A stretch of DNA of 37,534 nt from an uncultured Clostridia bacterium (GTDB lineage: Bacteria > Bacillota > Clostridia > Oscillospirales > Ruminococcaceae): contig CANQCK010000013.1 in assembly GCA_947589185.1 (NCBI GenBank), positions 1 through 37,534 on the forward strand, written 5' to 3'. Positions 9,184 through 16,074 of this stretch are shown here, one piece after another. Under the pieces are notes generated by a model that saw only the letters and a program-made list of their open reading frames with translations, had not been told where the DNA came from and did not search any database. Within the stretch, counting starts at the first letter, position 1; the number at the start of each line of letters is the position of its first letter. The position numbers and the translations under genes are program-made.

Positions 9184-9329
9184 TAAACAAATAGGTTGAT
9201 TTTCAAATGAGCGGCGTCAATGACTGCCACATCATGCCCTTTCTCTTTCGCACCACGGATAAATTCATCTGCGAGCATATTCGAAAAACCATGCTTGTTT
9301 GGGCTGTCCTCTAAAACAACTATTTTCAC
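9183..9329 (-). pseudogene. Truncated NAD(P)H-dependent FMN reductase / flavodoxin-fold protein
   Basis: A 48-residue minus-strand frame starts at GTG 9329 and overlaps the stop of the upstream flavodoxin gene (GTGA). It reads KIVVLEDSPNKHGFSNMLAD, then an EKGHDVAVID segment. This is the first beta-alpha-beta unit of the NADPH-dependent FMN reductase / flavodoxin-like fold, with the S-P-N-K-x-G-x-S phosphate-loop pattern. Family members are usually about 170-200 residues, so roughly three quarters is missing. The frame runs into TAG exactly where the 33-bp repeat (9151-9183) begins. It was probably the fifth gene of the redox operon before loss of its 3' part. A start-stop overlap of this kind usually means translational coupling. 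Confidence 0.7.
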
Positions 9330-9811
9330 AGCTTTTCCACCCACTTTTTCAGTTCGTCCGCAGAGGGTGAACCGTTCAGAAGCCTGCCCTCAGTGATTAC
9401 TGTGTCTGCCGAAACAGAACTCTTTAATCCTGCAACGGTTTTTCCAAATCCGCTGCCGCCCGAAGTCGCAAAAAGAACGATCTTCTTGCCCGAAAAATCA
9501 TAGCTTTCAAGAAAACTATTTATGATAGTCGGGGCAACATACCACCATATCGGAAAACCAAGCAGTATAGTATCATGTCCTGAAATATCAGCTTTCGTGT
9601 CTGCAAGAATAGGACGGCTTGTTTTGTCGCTCATCTCAACAGAGCTGCGTGAACTTTTATCCATCCAGTTCAAATCTGCCTGTGTGTATGGTACAGCAGG
9701 CTTTATCTCGTATAGGTCTGCACCGATTACTTTTGCGAGATTCTCGGCAGCTTTTGCGGTTTTTCCGCTCGCAGAAAAATATGCAACTAAAATTTTACTC
9801 ATATCATTCAC
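9326..9811 (-). CDS. Flavodoxin
   Basis: Small FMN-binding electron carrier of the flavodoxin_4-like group. Near the N-terminus KILVAYFSASGKTAKAAE holds the phosphate-binding loop (S-A-S-G-K-T). GFPIWWYVAPTIINSFLE in the middle gives the FMN-stacking aromatic loop, and FATSGGSGFGKT is the third flavin loop. At 161 residues the domain is complete. The annotated start is GTG 9811; ATG 9802 (MSKIL) is nearly as likely, because the only AGGA is awkwardly spaced for both. It follows the aldo/keto reductase by 24 bp in the TetR-controlled operon. It probably carries electrons for, or protects against, redox-active compounds; the partner is unknown. Confidence 0.88.
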   Translation of the reverse strand: MNDMSKILVAYFSASGKTAKAAENLAKVIGADLYEIKPAVPYTQADLNWMDKSSRSSVEMSDKTSRPILADTKADISGHDTILLGFPIWWYVAPTIINSFLESYDFSGKKIVLFATSGGSGFGKTVAGLKSSVSADTVITEGRLLNGSPSADELKKWVEKL

Positions 9812-9835
9812 TATTCCTTTCTGTTTTCTTCTAAT

Positions 9836-10846
9836 TTATATTACATTTCCGGCTTTCTGCTTGCCGTTTTGTGCCATAACTCCTGCCAGTGCATGAGGTA
9901 CATACAGTTCCTCTAAGTAGTTTATTTCATCTGGAGTCAGTTTCAAATCTACAGCCTTTACCACACCGTCAACATGGGAAAGCTTTGTAGCTCCAACGAC
10001 AGGTGAAGTTACTTTTGTAAGCAGCCATGCAAGAGAAATCTCTGTCATAGATACACCGCGTTTTTCTGACAACTCCTCAACACGGCGAATGATCTTACCG
10101 TCGGCTTCGGCGGTAGAATCGTATTTGAATTTGGCATATGAATCCTCTTGAAAACGTTTTGAGGTTTCCCCCTGATGTCGGGATAATCTTCCGCTTGCCA
10201 GAGCACTATACGGCGTCATTGCTATCCCCTCAGACGCACAGAACGGAGCCATCTCCCGTTCTTCCTCACGGGCAATCAGGTTGTAATGTCCTTGAATTGA
10301 GATAAACTCAGTCAGTCCATTGGCTCTTGCATAATAGTTTGCTTTCGCAAGCTGCCAAGCAAAGCAGTTTGAAATGCCGAGATACCGTACTTTGCCGGAT
10401 TTCACAGCATTGTGAAGACCATCCATAATCTCCTCCATAGGAGTGTGGTAGTCCCACATATGATAGATATAAAGGTCAACATAATCCAGACCGAGATTAT
10501 GCAAACTCTGGTTCAGATAGTTCTCAATGTGCTGTTGCCCTGTGACTCCGCTGTCTATCTCGTCCTGCGTCCTAGGTATGAATTTTGTGGCAATTACATA
10601 ATCATCACGCTTTGCAAAGTCCCTAAGTGCCCTGCCTACAAATTGCTCACTGGTACCGTTTTGGTAGACAATAGCGGTATCATAGAAATTTATCCCCAGA
10701 TCAAGACCATGCTTGATGATTTCCCGTGTCTCTGCTTCACCGATCGTCCAGCTATGCTGACCTGTGGCAGCATTTCCAAATCCCATGCAACCCATACAAA
10801 TACGGGATACATTCAAATCAGATTTTCCTAAATATGTGTACTTCAT
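9836..10846 (-). CDS. Aldo/keto reductase
   Basis: NADPH-dependent reductase of carbonyl compounds, 336 residues, TIM-barrel AKR superfamily. The catalytic set is visible: D and Y in INFYDTAIVYQNGTSE, K in VIATKF, and H in LYIYHMWDYHTP. The C-terminal cofactor region includes TSPVVGATK. The ATG at 10846 has AGGAGG six bases upstream, inside the end of the tetR gene, so the two are coupled. The protein resembles the large YakC/IolS-like family; the exact substrate cannot be read. Its place beside a flavodoxin and a TetR regulator points to detoxification of reactive aldehydes or quinones (inference). Confidence 0.92.
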   Translation of the reverse strand: MKYTYLGKSDLNVSRICMGCMGFGNAATGQHSWTIGEAETREIIKHGLDLGINFYDTAIVYQNGTSEQFVGRALRDFAKRDDYVIATKFIPRTQDEIDSGVTGQQHIENYLNQSLHNLGLDYVDLYIYHMWDYHTPMEEIMDGLHNAVKSGKVRYLGISNCFAWQLAKANYYARANGLTEFISIQGHYNLIAREEEREMAPFCASEGIAMTPYSALASGRLSRHQGETSKRFQEDSYAKFKYDSTAEADGKIIRRVEELSEKRGVSMTEISLAWLLTKVTSPVVGATKLSHVDGVVKAVDLKLTPDEINYLEELYVPHALAGVMAQNGKQKAGNVI

Positions 10847-10847
10847 A

Positions 10848-11483
10848 TTAGTCCTCCTGACAATCTTTTAATAAGCGTTTCGCACAATTATAAGTAATTT
10901 CGTAAATCGTCATAAACACATAATCTACTCCTGCTTTTTCCATAGCTGACCTCTGCTTATCATTTACGACAGTATATGGGTAAATCCCGAACATAAACGG
11001 AAAAAATGAATATATAAAGTCCTGTTTTTCAGAAGCCGACATACAAGGAAAATACTTTTCTAAACATCTCATAACCGTATGCAGTGATTCTCCATAAGCT
11101 ACTTTGAATTCAGCCAACTGCTCCGGACGGCTGCTGCTCTCCATATCATAGTGGTTCATAGACATAATTTTCAAAAGCTGTTCTCGCTTTTCTAAAGATC
11201 TCGCCAGCTTGTCGGCAAATTCGTCTTTTGAAAGCGTAGCATTTTCCTCAATGATTTTGTTCAAATCAACGATCCACAATTCATATTCCCGCTGTAAAAG
11301 TGCAAGGAAGATTTCTTCTTTTGTCTGAAAATAGTTGTAGATTGAGGTTCGGGTAAAACTGGTGGCGTTGCCAATATCTTTTAGGGAGATTTCCTTAAAA
11401 CTCTTTGACTTATACAGCTTCTCGCAAGCGTTTATAATTTCTTCTTTTCGGGCATTTGTCAGCTCCGGTGAACCTTTTGGCAT
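10848..11483 (-). CDS. TetR-family transcriptional regulator
   Basis: DNA-binding repressor, 211 residues. The N-terminal HTH is typical: ARKEEIINACEKLYKSK, then SLKDIGNATSFTRTSIYNYF and QTKEEIFLALL, at residues about 10-60. The C-terminal ligand domain is diverged. It lies 3 bp after the flavin-reductase-like gene and 1 bp before the aldo/keto reductase, so it is expressed with the genes it probably controls. The twin TGACA-type palindromes at 12071-12083 and 12105-12117 are the likely operators, giving autorepression. The inducer is unknown. Confidence 0.92.
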   Translation of the reverse strand: MPKGSPELTNARKEEIINACEKLYKSKSFKEISLKDIGNATSFTRTSIYNYFQTKEEIFLALLQREYELWIVDLNKIIEENATLSKDEFADKLARSLEKREQLLKIMSMNHYDMESSSRPEQLAEFKVAYGESLHTVMRCLEKYFPCMSASEKQDFIYSFFPFMFGIYPYTVVNDKQRSAMEKAGVDYVFMTIYEITYNCAKRLLKDCQED

Positions 11484-11486
11484 AGT

Positions 11487-12044
11487 TTATTCCTCATTTT
11501 TCATATTCTTAAAAGAAAGACATTTGCCTATCACATCTCCTGTTTTCAAATAATGATAGGTTGGAAACTCGAACAGTATCGGCTTTAATGTGTTGTAGTT
11601 GATTTTTCCGTCAGCGTCCAGATGTTCCTCATCAACATAGGTATTTTCGATAGAACAGATAAAGCTTTCAAAGTTAGGCGTTTCATATATATCCTCAACA
11701 CTGCACTCCAATGTCAAAGGTGCATCACTAATGATCGGCATTCCTGCATCACCTGTTTCGTAAGAGAACACATTTGACTTATCTATCTTGCTGCCGCTTA
11801 CAGAGCCTACGTAATCTGCTCGGGGCAAAATTTTCTCGTCAATAATATTGATAGATAACTTCCTTGTTTCTTTGATTTTGCTGTTAATAAAATGTGATGC
11901 GGCAAGACTTACCAAGACTCGGTCATGACTGATAATTCCTAAATGACCTACCAAAGTCCATGTGGGCTTGTCACCGTTCATTGCACCGACTACTGTAATA
12001 GGCATAGGATAAAGTGCCAGCTTAGAGCCAATGTTTTTCTTCAT
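11487..12044 (-). CDS. Flavin reductase-like (FMN-binding split barrel) protein
   Basis: 185-residue protein of the flavin reductase-like domain family, which binds FMN in a split beta-barrel. Supporting segments are LYPMPITVVGAMNGDKPTWT at the N-terminus (the usual P-x-P-V-x-V-V start), then LGIISHDRVLVSLAASHFINSKI and KLSINI. The C-terminal part ends with the sheet segment PILFEFPTYHYLKTGDVIG. It is the first gene of the operon, about 45 bp below the promoter core. It may reduce FMN for the co-encoded flavodoxin-type proteins or act as a flavoprotein itself. The start codon has AAGG ten bases upstream. Confidence 0.87.
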   Translation of the reverse strand: MKKNIGSKLALYPMPITVVGAMNGDKPTWTLVGHLGIISHDRVLVSLAASHFINSKIKETRKLSINIIDEKILPRADYVGSVSGSKIDKSNVFSYETGDAGMPIISDAPLTLECSVEDIYETPNFESFICSIENTYVDEEHLDADGKINYNTLKPILFEFPTYHYLKTGDVIGKCLSFKNMKNEE

Positions 12045-12070
12045 AGTATCGTTACCTTCTTTATTTATTC

Positions 12071-12083
12071 TGACATCGTGTCA
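12071..12083. promoter_or_regulatory. Operator O1 (TGACA-N3-TGTCA)
   Basis: Palindrome TGACATCGTGTCA, placed downstream of the -10 box at the expected transcription start. Together with O2 it brackets the promoter and is the likely TetR site. Confidence 0.7.
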
Positions 12084-12089
12084 ATATAT

Positions 12090-12118
12090 AGTATAGCACC
12101 ATTCTGACACAGTGTCAA
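12090..12118 (-). promoter_or_regulatory. Promoter of the TetR/redox operon
   Basis: Minus strand TTGACA (12118-12113), 17-base spacer, TATACT (12095-12090). The -35 box is part of operator O2, so bound repressor would block RNA polymerase. Confidence 0.85.
12105..12117. promoter_or_regulatory. Operator O2 (TGACACAGTGTCA)
   Basis: Perfect 6-1-6 palindrome overlapping the -35 box. Its centre is 34 bp from that of O1, about three helical turns. Confidence 0.75.
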
Positions 12119-12194
12119 TAGTTTTTGAAAATTTTTATACTTATTCTTTCTACATTTTATAACTAATTTCTTTGTGTTTTATAAAATCAAAAAA

Positions 12195-12222
12195 GGCACA
12201 TAGATTTTTATTTCTATGTGTC
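12195..12222 (-). terminator. GACACATAGA hairpin, copy 1; terminator of the orphan gene
   Basis: The arms GGCACATAGA and TCTATGTGTC (one G-T pair) enclose a T-rich loop. On the minus strand the stem is followed by six T. It lies about 70 bp after the stop of 12291-12842. The stem sequence recurs at four more places in the window. Confidence 0.75.
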
Positions 12223-12290
12223 TGAATATTTGAAATGAAATTGACCTGTGTGTTGTATATAAATAAAACATTTAAAATAATAACAATCTT

Positions 12291-12842
12291 TTATAAAATA
12301 GGTGTAGTATTTTTTCTAACCAATAGTTTAGGTACTTTTTGATAGCTAATATTCTTTGATTGTAAATATAATAAATCTTTTTTTGTTTCTTCATATAAAA
12401 TAATACTCTCTTCATGACTAATTGTCGAAATATAACAACGCTTATTGGGTTTATAAAAACAAATATCTTCAGGCATCATTTCATCTCTATTCCAACAAAA
12501 CAAGCTTTTACATTTACTTAAGTAATCAATAAAATGTTTATTCAACTTAAATTTATATACTAAAGAATAGTATCCAAAATCTGAATTGCCATATTGCTTC
12601 GCAACTGATACACTTATAATTTCATCTTTAATTATGTCAATGATTCTATTGCACTTCTTTACATATTGTTTATATGAATCTTCAGATTTATTAATAAAAT
12701 CTGTTATTTTATTAAAATTCAAAACTTTGTCACATGATTCGAAATTCGGTAAATGAAAAGACGCATACATAGAATTTTTCAAAATCAAATCAAATAGCAT
12801 TTCATATTGATTACTTTTTTCGTTAATATTGATTGTAACCAT
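12291..12842 (-). CDS. Hypothetical protein (183 aa)
   Basis: I do not recognise this protein. It is 183 residues, rich in Lys, Asn, Ile and Tyr, with no signal peptide or membrane helix. It has a Cys/aromatic stretch in the middle (SKCKSLFCWNRDEMMPEDIC) and a basic C-terminus. It is a lone gene with a perfect promoter at 12865-12893, a good ribosome binding site (TAGGGGGA, nine bases before ATG 12842) and its own terminator. Real expression is therefore likely. The AT content is higher than in cstA next to it, and the flanks hold tRNA and gene debris, which fits an acquired gene. Confidence 0.7.
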   Translation of the reverse strand: MVTININEKSNQYEMLFDLILKNSMYASFHLPNFESCDKVLNFNKITDFINKSEDSYKQYVKKCNRIIDIIKDEIISVSVAKQYGNSDFGYYSLVYKFKLNKHFIDYLSKCKSLFCWNRDEMMPEDICFYKPNKRCYISTISHEESIILYEETKKDLLYLQSKNISYQKVPKLLVRKNTTPIL

Positions 12843-12864
12843 TTAGATGTTCCCCCTATTTTCA

Positions 12865-12893
12865 ATTATATCCTGACCTTCAGAGTTTGTCAA
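12865..12893 (-). promoter_or_regulatory. Promoter of the orphan gene 12291-12842
   Basis: Minus strand TTGACA (12893-12888), 17-base spacer, TATAAT (12870-12865): full consensus in both boxes. It lies about 23 bp before the ATG. Confidence 0.85.
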
Positions 12894-12930
12894 ATATGCT
12901 CATTTTTTAACTTTTCCTTAAAAAGAAAAT

Positions 12931-12955
12931 GACACATAGATTTTTTCTATGTGCC
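12931..12955. repeat. GACACATAGA hairpin, copy 2
   Basis: The arms GACACATAGA and TCTATGTGCC carry one mismatch, around a six-T loop. On the plus strand a T-rich run follows. It lies in a gene-free gap, so it is not obviously the end of any intact gene. Confidence 0.7.
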
Positions 12956-13037
12956 AAATTTTTTCAATATTTTAAGCAAAATATAAATTCACGTTACACA
13001 AAATGTGAAACGCGAACAGGCTCCGGCGGCTCGCCGG

Positions 13038-13082
13038 TGGTCGGAGTAACAAGACTTGAACTTGCGACCTCTTGACCCCCAC
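13038..13082 (-). pseudogene. 3' half of a tRNA-Pro (GGG) gene
   Basis: On the minus strand there is an anticodon loop with GGG, the stem arm TCAAG, then variable bases AGGTC. The T arm GCAAG-TTCAAGT-CTTGT and the acceptor strand TACTCCG-A-CCA follow. The 5' half (D arm and 5' acceptor strand) is absent. The break lies at about tRNA position 30. Such 3' tRNA fragments are typically left by integration of mobile elements at tRNA genes. Confidence 0.75.
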
Positions 13083-13178
13083 TCACTTCTCAATAGTTTT
13101 AAATGGTATCTCCATCTCGTCTTTTGTAAGTCCTGCGTGAACTCCTATAAACTTGTTGTTTTTATAACAAATTGATGC
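13083..13178 (-). pseudogene. C-terminal remnant, possibly alkaline-phosphatase-superfamily protein
   Basis: About 31 codons are open up to a TGA whose last base is adjacent to the tRNA-Pro fragment. The peptide includes KFIGVHAGLTKDEMEIPF. The G-x-H-x-G-L-T-x-D-E-M-x-x-P pattern is like the C-terminal end of phosphopentomutase/nucleotide pyrophosphatase-type (alkaline phosphatase superfamily) enzymes. A stop closes the frame upstream, so only the tail remains. The assignment is tentative. Confidence 0.4.
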
Positions 13179-13215
13179 GATTTATAGATTGATGCAGAGC
13201 TCCGTTTCATAAGTA

Positions 13216-13244
13216 TTGATTTTCGATATTCGTTATGATATAAT
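13216..13244 (+). promoter_or_regulatory. Promoter of cstA
   Basis: TTGATT (13216-13221), 17-base spacer, TATAAT (13239-13244). The predicted leader is about 95 nt and contains a stem at 13290-13310. Confidence 0.75.
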
Positions 13245-13289
13245 TCTTTCGTTGAAATTTATTAAAATACTTACTGCTCAAGCCACAAA

Positions 13290-13310
13290 GCAGCACTTTT
13301 AACGTGCTGC
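13290..13310 (+). promoter_or_regulatory. Hairpin in the cstA leader
   Basis: The arms GCAGCAC and GTGCTGC (7 bp, 7-base loop) lie about 35 bases before the start codon and just before the ribosome binding site. There is no T run, so it is more likely an mRNA stability or translation-control element than a terminator. Confidence 0.4.
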
Positions 13311-13344
13311 GGGCTATGCAGGCAAAAATCAGGGAGGAGTGCAA

Positions 13345-14790
13345 ATGATTACTTTTATAATCGGTTTACTGCTACTTATAATCGGCGGTACGGCTTACGG
13401 CGCTGTTTGTCAGCGAATCTTCAAGCCGGACGATAGAAAAACTCCCGCCGTAAGGCTGAACGATGGCGTTGATTACGTTCCAATGAAGAAATGGAAAAAC
13501 AGCCTGATACAGCTTTTGAATATCGCGGGGACAGGTCCTATTTTCGGACCGATACAGGGTATTCTTTTCGGACCTATCGCATTTATTACAATACCGATAG
13601 GCTGTGTTATCGGTGGGGCATTCCATGACTATATGTGTGGAATGATCTCGCTCAGGAACGACGGCTCCCAGATGCCGTCGCTTATACGAAAGTATATAGG
13701 CAAGCATATGTATCTTATATACAATATTTTCGTCTGCCTTTTAATGTTGCTTGTCGGTGCTGTTTTCATATATACACCCGGCGATTTATTCGTTACCCAG
13801 ATATTAAATACAGACAATGGCATTTCAAGCCCGATTATATGGATAGTCTACGGTGCGATTTTTGCTTATTACATTGTCGCGACTCTCTTCCCCATTGACA
13901 AAATCATAGGCAGAGTCTACCCGATTTTCGGCGGTATTCTTATTTTGTCCGCAATAGGCGTATTTATAGGTCTGTTTATAAACGGCTATCCGCTTGACGA
14001 GCTGTGGAATGTCGGCGTTTCCGGCGTACACCCTAAGGGTCTTCATTTTATACCGATATTCTTTGTAACCGTCGCCTGCGGAATCGTTTCGGGCTTTCAC
14101 TCCACGCAGTCAACCCTGATCTCGCGCACGATGTCGCATGAAAAAGAGGGGCGCATGACATTTTACAATATGATGATACTCGAGGGATTTATAGCCATGA
14201 TTTGGGCGGCTGCGGCCATGGGAGTTATGAATCTCGGTCTTGCCGAAGCCGATACGCCGGCTACCAATATCGTTGGCATCGTCGCCACTAATTTATTGGG
14301 GCCCATCGGCGGAATAATCGCAATAGTCGGAATTATAATACTGCCTATCACATCTGGCGACACGGCACTGAGGTCGCTTCGTCTTATGACCTCAGATGCA
14401 CTGCACATTGATCAGTCGAAAAAGCGCAACCGGCTACTCATATCGCTCGTAATATTTTTTGTAGTCGCCGCCCTGCTGGTATTTTCAAAAATGAACTCTG
14501 ACGGCTTCAATATACTGTGGCGGTATTTTGCATGGGCAAATCAGACTATTGCCGTATTTGCGTTCGCCATGATTGCAATTTATATGATAAAGCACAAGCA
14601 GCCGTTTCTTTTGTCGCTTATCCCTGGAATGTTTTATATGTTCGTTATATCAAGCTTTATATTGAACGCCAAGATCGGATTCAATTTGCCGTGGATAGCA
14701 AGTTATATAATCGGGGGCGTTTTAACAGTCGCATATGGGGCAGCGGTTATAATATTCGGAAAGAAGCGTGCTAAAAAGCTGAAGGACTGA
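13345..14790 (+). CDS. cstA: Carbon starvation protein CstA-family transporter
   Basis: Multi-pass inner-membrane transporter. The CstA family imports peptides or pyruvate during nutrient limitation. The protein is 481 residues, the short form common in Firmicutes. Typical segments are GTGPIFGPIQGILFGP near residue 60, GAFHDYMCGMISLRNDG near 95, and GFHSTQSTLISRTMSHE near 255. I start at ATG 13345 because GGGAGG lies seven bases upstream; a GTG two codons earlier overlaps that motif. It has its own promoter and a strong hairpin downstream (14872-14909). Its DNA is visibly richer in G and C than the flanks, so it may have a different history. Whether it moves peptides or pyruvate cannot be told. 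Confidence 0.93.
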   Translation: MITFIIGLLLLIIGGTAYGAVCQRIFKPDDRKTPAVRLNDGVDYVPMKKWKNSLIQLLNIAGTGPIFGPIQGILFGPIAFITIPIGCVIGGAFHDYMCGMISLRNDGSQMPSLIRKYIGKHMYLIYNIFVCLLMLLVGAVFIYTPGDLFVTQILNTDNGISSPIIWIVYGAIFAYYIVATLFPIDKIIGRVYPIFGGILILSAIGVFIGLFINGYPLDELWNVGVSGVHPKGLHFIPIFFVTVACGIVSGFHSTQSTLISRTMSHEKEGRMTFYNMMILEGFIAMIWAAAAMGVMNLGLAEADTPATNIVGIVATNLLGPIGGIIAIVGIIILPITSGDTALRSLRLMTSDALHIDQSKKRNRLLISLVIFFVVAALLVFSKMNSDGFNILWRYFAWANQTIAVFAFAMIAIYMIKHKQPFLLSLIPGMFYMFVISSFILNAKIGFNLPWIASYIIGGVLTVAYGAAVIIFGKKRAKKLKD

Positions 14791-14871
14791 ATATATAAAT
14801 ATGCACGATATATTTAATACTTAATCTATGCTGATATATCACAATTATATTATTTTCGATTTTCGGGATAT

Positions 14872-14909
14872 GCGTTCGGGCGGCGACCTTCGGGTCGCTG
14901 CCCGAATGC
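14872..14909 (+). terminator. Strong stem-loop with TTCG tetraloop downstream of cstA
   Basis: A 17-bp stem, with only two G-T pairs, is closed by TTCG. The arms start GCGTTCGGGC and end GCCCGAATGC. It sits 82 bp after the cstA stop. No T run follows, so it may protect the 3' end of the mRNA rather than terminate by itself. Confidence 0.55.
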
Positions 14910-15269
14910 GTTACAGCCATGCATTGGCTGGCACAAGCTGACCGACACCGAAGGGATGTATTCTGGCATTACCCTTTCCATCTGGAGGAACACTACTACT
15001 GGTTGATGACGAAAATCCAAGAAAATCTATAATTGTTTAAGGTAAAACAACTGTTTCCAGATGTGACATTTTAACTTCATCTAAAGAATTTCGTACTTTT
15101 TGAAAATTGTTTGTCATTTTCATTCTTAAATAGTGTTTGAAGCTGTGAAAGCAAATTACTTTCATCAGTGGGAAATTCAATTTCTATACTGTTGTTTAAA
15201 TACTTAACTTTTACTTTAATCATTGCTTATCATCCTTTCAATTTTTGATTTTATAAATGTATGTTAAAG
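14910..15269. other. Gene debris between cstA and the IS200-type element
   Basis: There is no intact gene of normal size. On the minus strand 15077-15223 is a short frame with a good ribosome binding site, and a second frame carries on its sequence after a shift. Around 14925-15050 short frames on both strands are open (plus-strand MHWLAQADRHRRD; minus-strand GVGQLVPANAW), but I recognise neither. Confidence 0.5.
15077..15223 (-). pseudogene. Short frameshifted ORF (48 aa), unknown
   Basis: The protein begins MIKVKVKYLNNSIEIEFP and ends after STKFFR. AAAGGA lies nine bases before ATG 15223, so the start looks real. A different frame over the last codons continues with RNSLDEVKMSHLETVV before its own stop, which suggests a frameshift in a longer original gene. 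The style resembles small proteins of conjugative elements, but I cannot name a family. Confidence 0.4.
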
Positions 15270-15377
15270 TCAAGACCACCAGTAAACTGGTGGCTTGCAC
15301 AGCCCCTATAAGGGGCTATTACAGGCTTAACCCCTAAAAGGGGTATTGAAAGTTTAACAACGCATTACCATTTCAGG

Positions 15378-15397
15378 CAGCCGCTCACGTGCGGCTG
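15378..15397 (+). terminator. Hairpin with T run inside the IS200-type element
   Basis: The arms CAGCCGC and GCGGCTG are followed on the plus strand by TTTATTTTTT. It could stop plus-strand transcription entering the transposase gene from outside. Confidence 0.5.
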
Positions 15398-15481
15398 TTT
15401 ATTTTTTGCCTACTTATTCTTACTACCCGTAAACGGGTCTGTATATTCTTTTAGACTCATCTGGTCTTTTGTATAATCCTC

Positions 15482-15889
15482 TTACAATTGATTTCTTATG
15501 TATTCAGCTATCGCTTTTTTGTTCTGTCCTACTGTATCTACATAATATCCTCTACACCAGAAATTTCTTGAGCCATATTTGTATTTTAGATTTGCATGTC
15601 TGTCAAATATCATCAAACTACTTTTTCCCTTGAGATATCCCATAAATTGTGCTACACTTATGTATGGTGGTATACTCACTAGCATATGTATATGGTCTGG
15701 ACATGCTTCTGCTTCTATAATTATTACATCTTTTTGTTTGCACAGTTTTCTCAATATTTCTCCTATATCCTTTTTTAATTGTCCATATATTTCTTTCCTC
15801 CTATACTTTGGCGCAAATACTATGTGATATTGACACCTATATTTTGAATGCGCTGTGCTTCTTATTTCTTTGTTTAAATCTTTATTCAT
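15482..15889 (-). CDS. tnpA: IS200/IS605-family transposase (Y1, TnpA)
   Basis: Single-strand DNA transposase of the HUH/Y1 type, 135 residues. Visible are the N-terminal YHIVFAPKYRRKEIYG, the HUH metal motif in CPDHIHMLVSIPP, the LKGKSSLMIF helix, and the C-terminal YYVDTVGQNKKAIAEYIRNQ. That last segment carries the catalytic Tyr. Length is slightly below the usual 140-155, because the protein stops soon after the Y1 helix; the catalytic set is complete. ATG 15889 has GAGGAGG nine bases upstream. No TnpB gene is present. Confidence 0.93.
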   Translation of the reverse strand: MNKDLNKEIRSTAHSKYRCQYHIVFAPKYRRKEIYGQLKKDIGEILRKLCKQKDVIIIEAEACPDHIHMLVSIPPYISVAQFMGYLKGKSSLMIFDRHANLKYKYGSRNFWCRGYYVDTVGQNKKAIAEYIRNQL

Positions 15890-16074
15890 TCGTTAATTCC
15901 TCCTCGTATTCTTTTGGTAATGCGGTTGCCAAACCTTTACTATTATACTTGGAGGTTTTTTCTTTTTCAAAATTTTCGGCTTGCTTTTAGCTCGCCGTCT
16001 TATTATCGCTAAAGCTTTTTTTCTTCCCCCAGTAGAACTGGGGGATTTCTTTTACGCCTAAAGGCTACATAAAA

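Larger units (their letters stand above)
12956..13215. other. Gap holding tRNA and gene debris
   Basis: There is no complete gene here. The stretch has a GC-rich stem at 13023-13037 (CCGGCG/CGCCGG), a tRNA-Pro 3' half (13038-13082), and the tail of a protein-coding gene (13083-13178). It looks like an old insertion or deletion scar. Confidence 0.6.
15270..16050 (-). mobile_element. IS200/IS605-family insertion sequence
   Basis: About 0.8 kb around a Y1 transposase gene. The upstream end has the hairpin CCCCCAGT/ACTGGGGG (16026-16044), typical of IS200-type left ends. The other side has the hairpin CCACCAGT/ACTGGTGG (15276-15293). Several more stems lie between that hairpin and the transposase stop: 15301-15317, 15330-15344, 15378-15397 with a T run, and 15424-15437. 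Elements of this group lack inverted terminal repeats and move as single strands recognised by such hairpins. The exact ends are approximate. Confidence 0.75.

Noticed and set aside
10412-10831. Plus-strand frame of 139 codons over the aldo/keto reductase
   Set aside because: It is antisense to catalytic motifs of the reductase. No start signal is seen.
13372-13707. Minus-strand frame inside cstA
   Set aside because: It is antisense to a clear CstA protein and has no family features. Several such frames occur in cstA because of its base composition.
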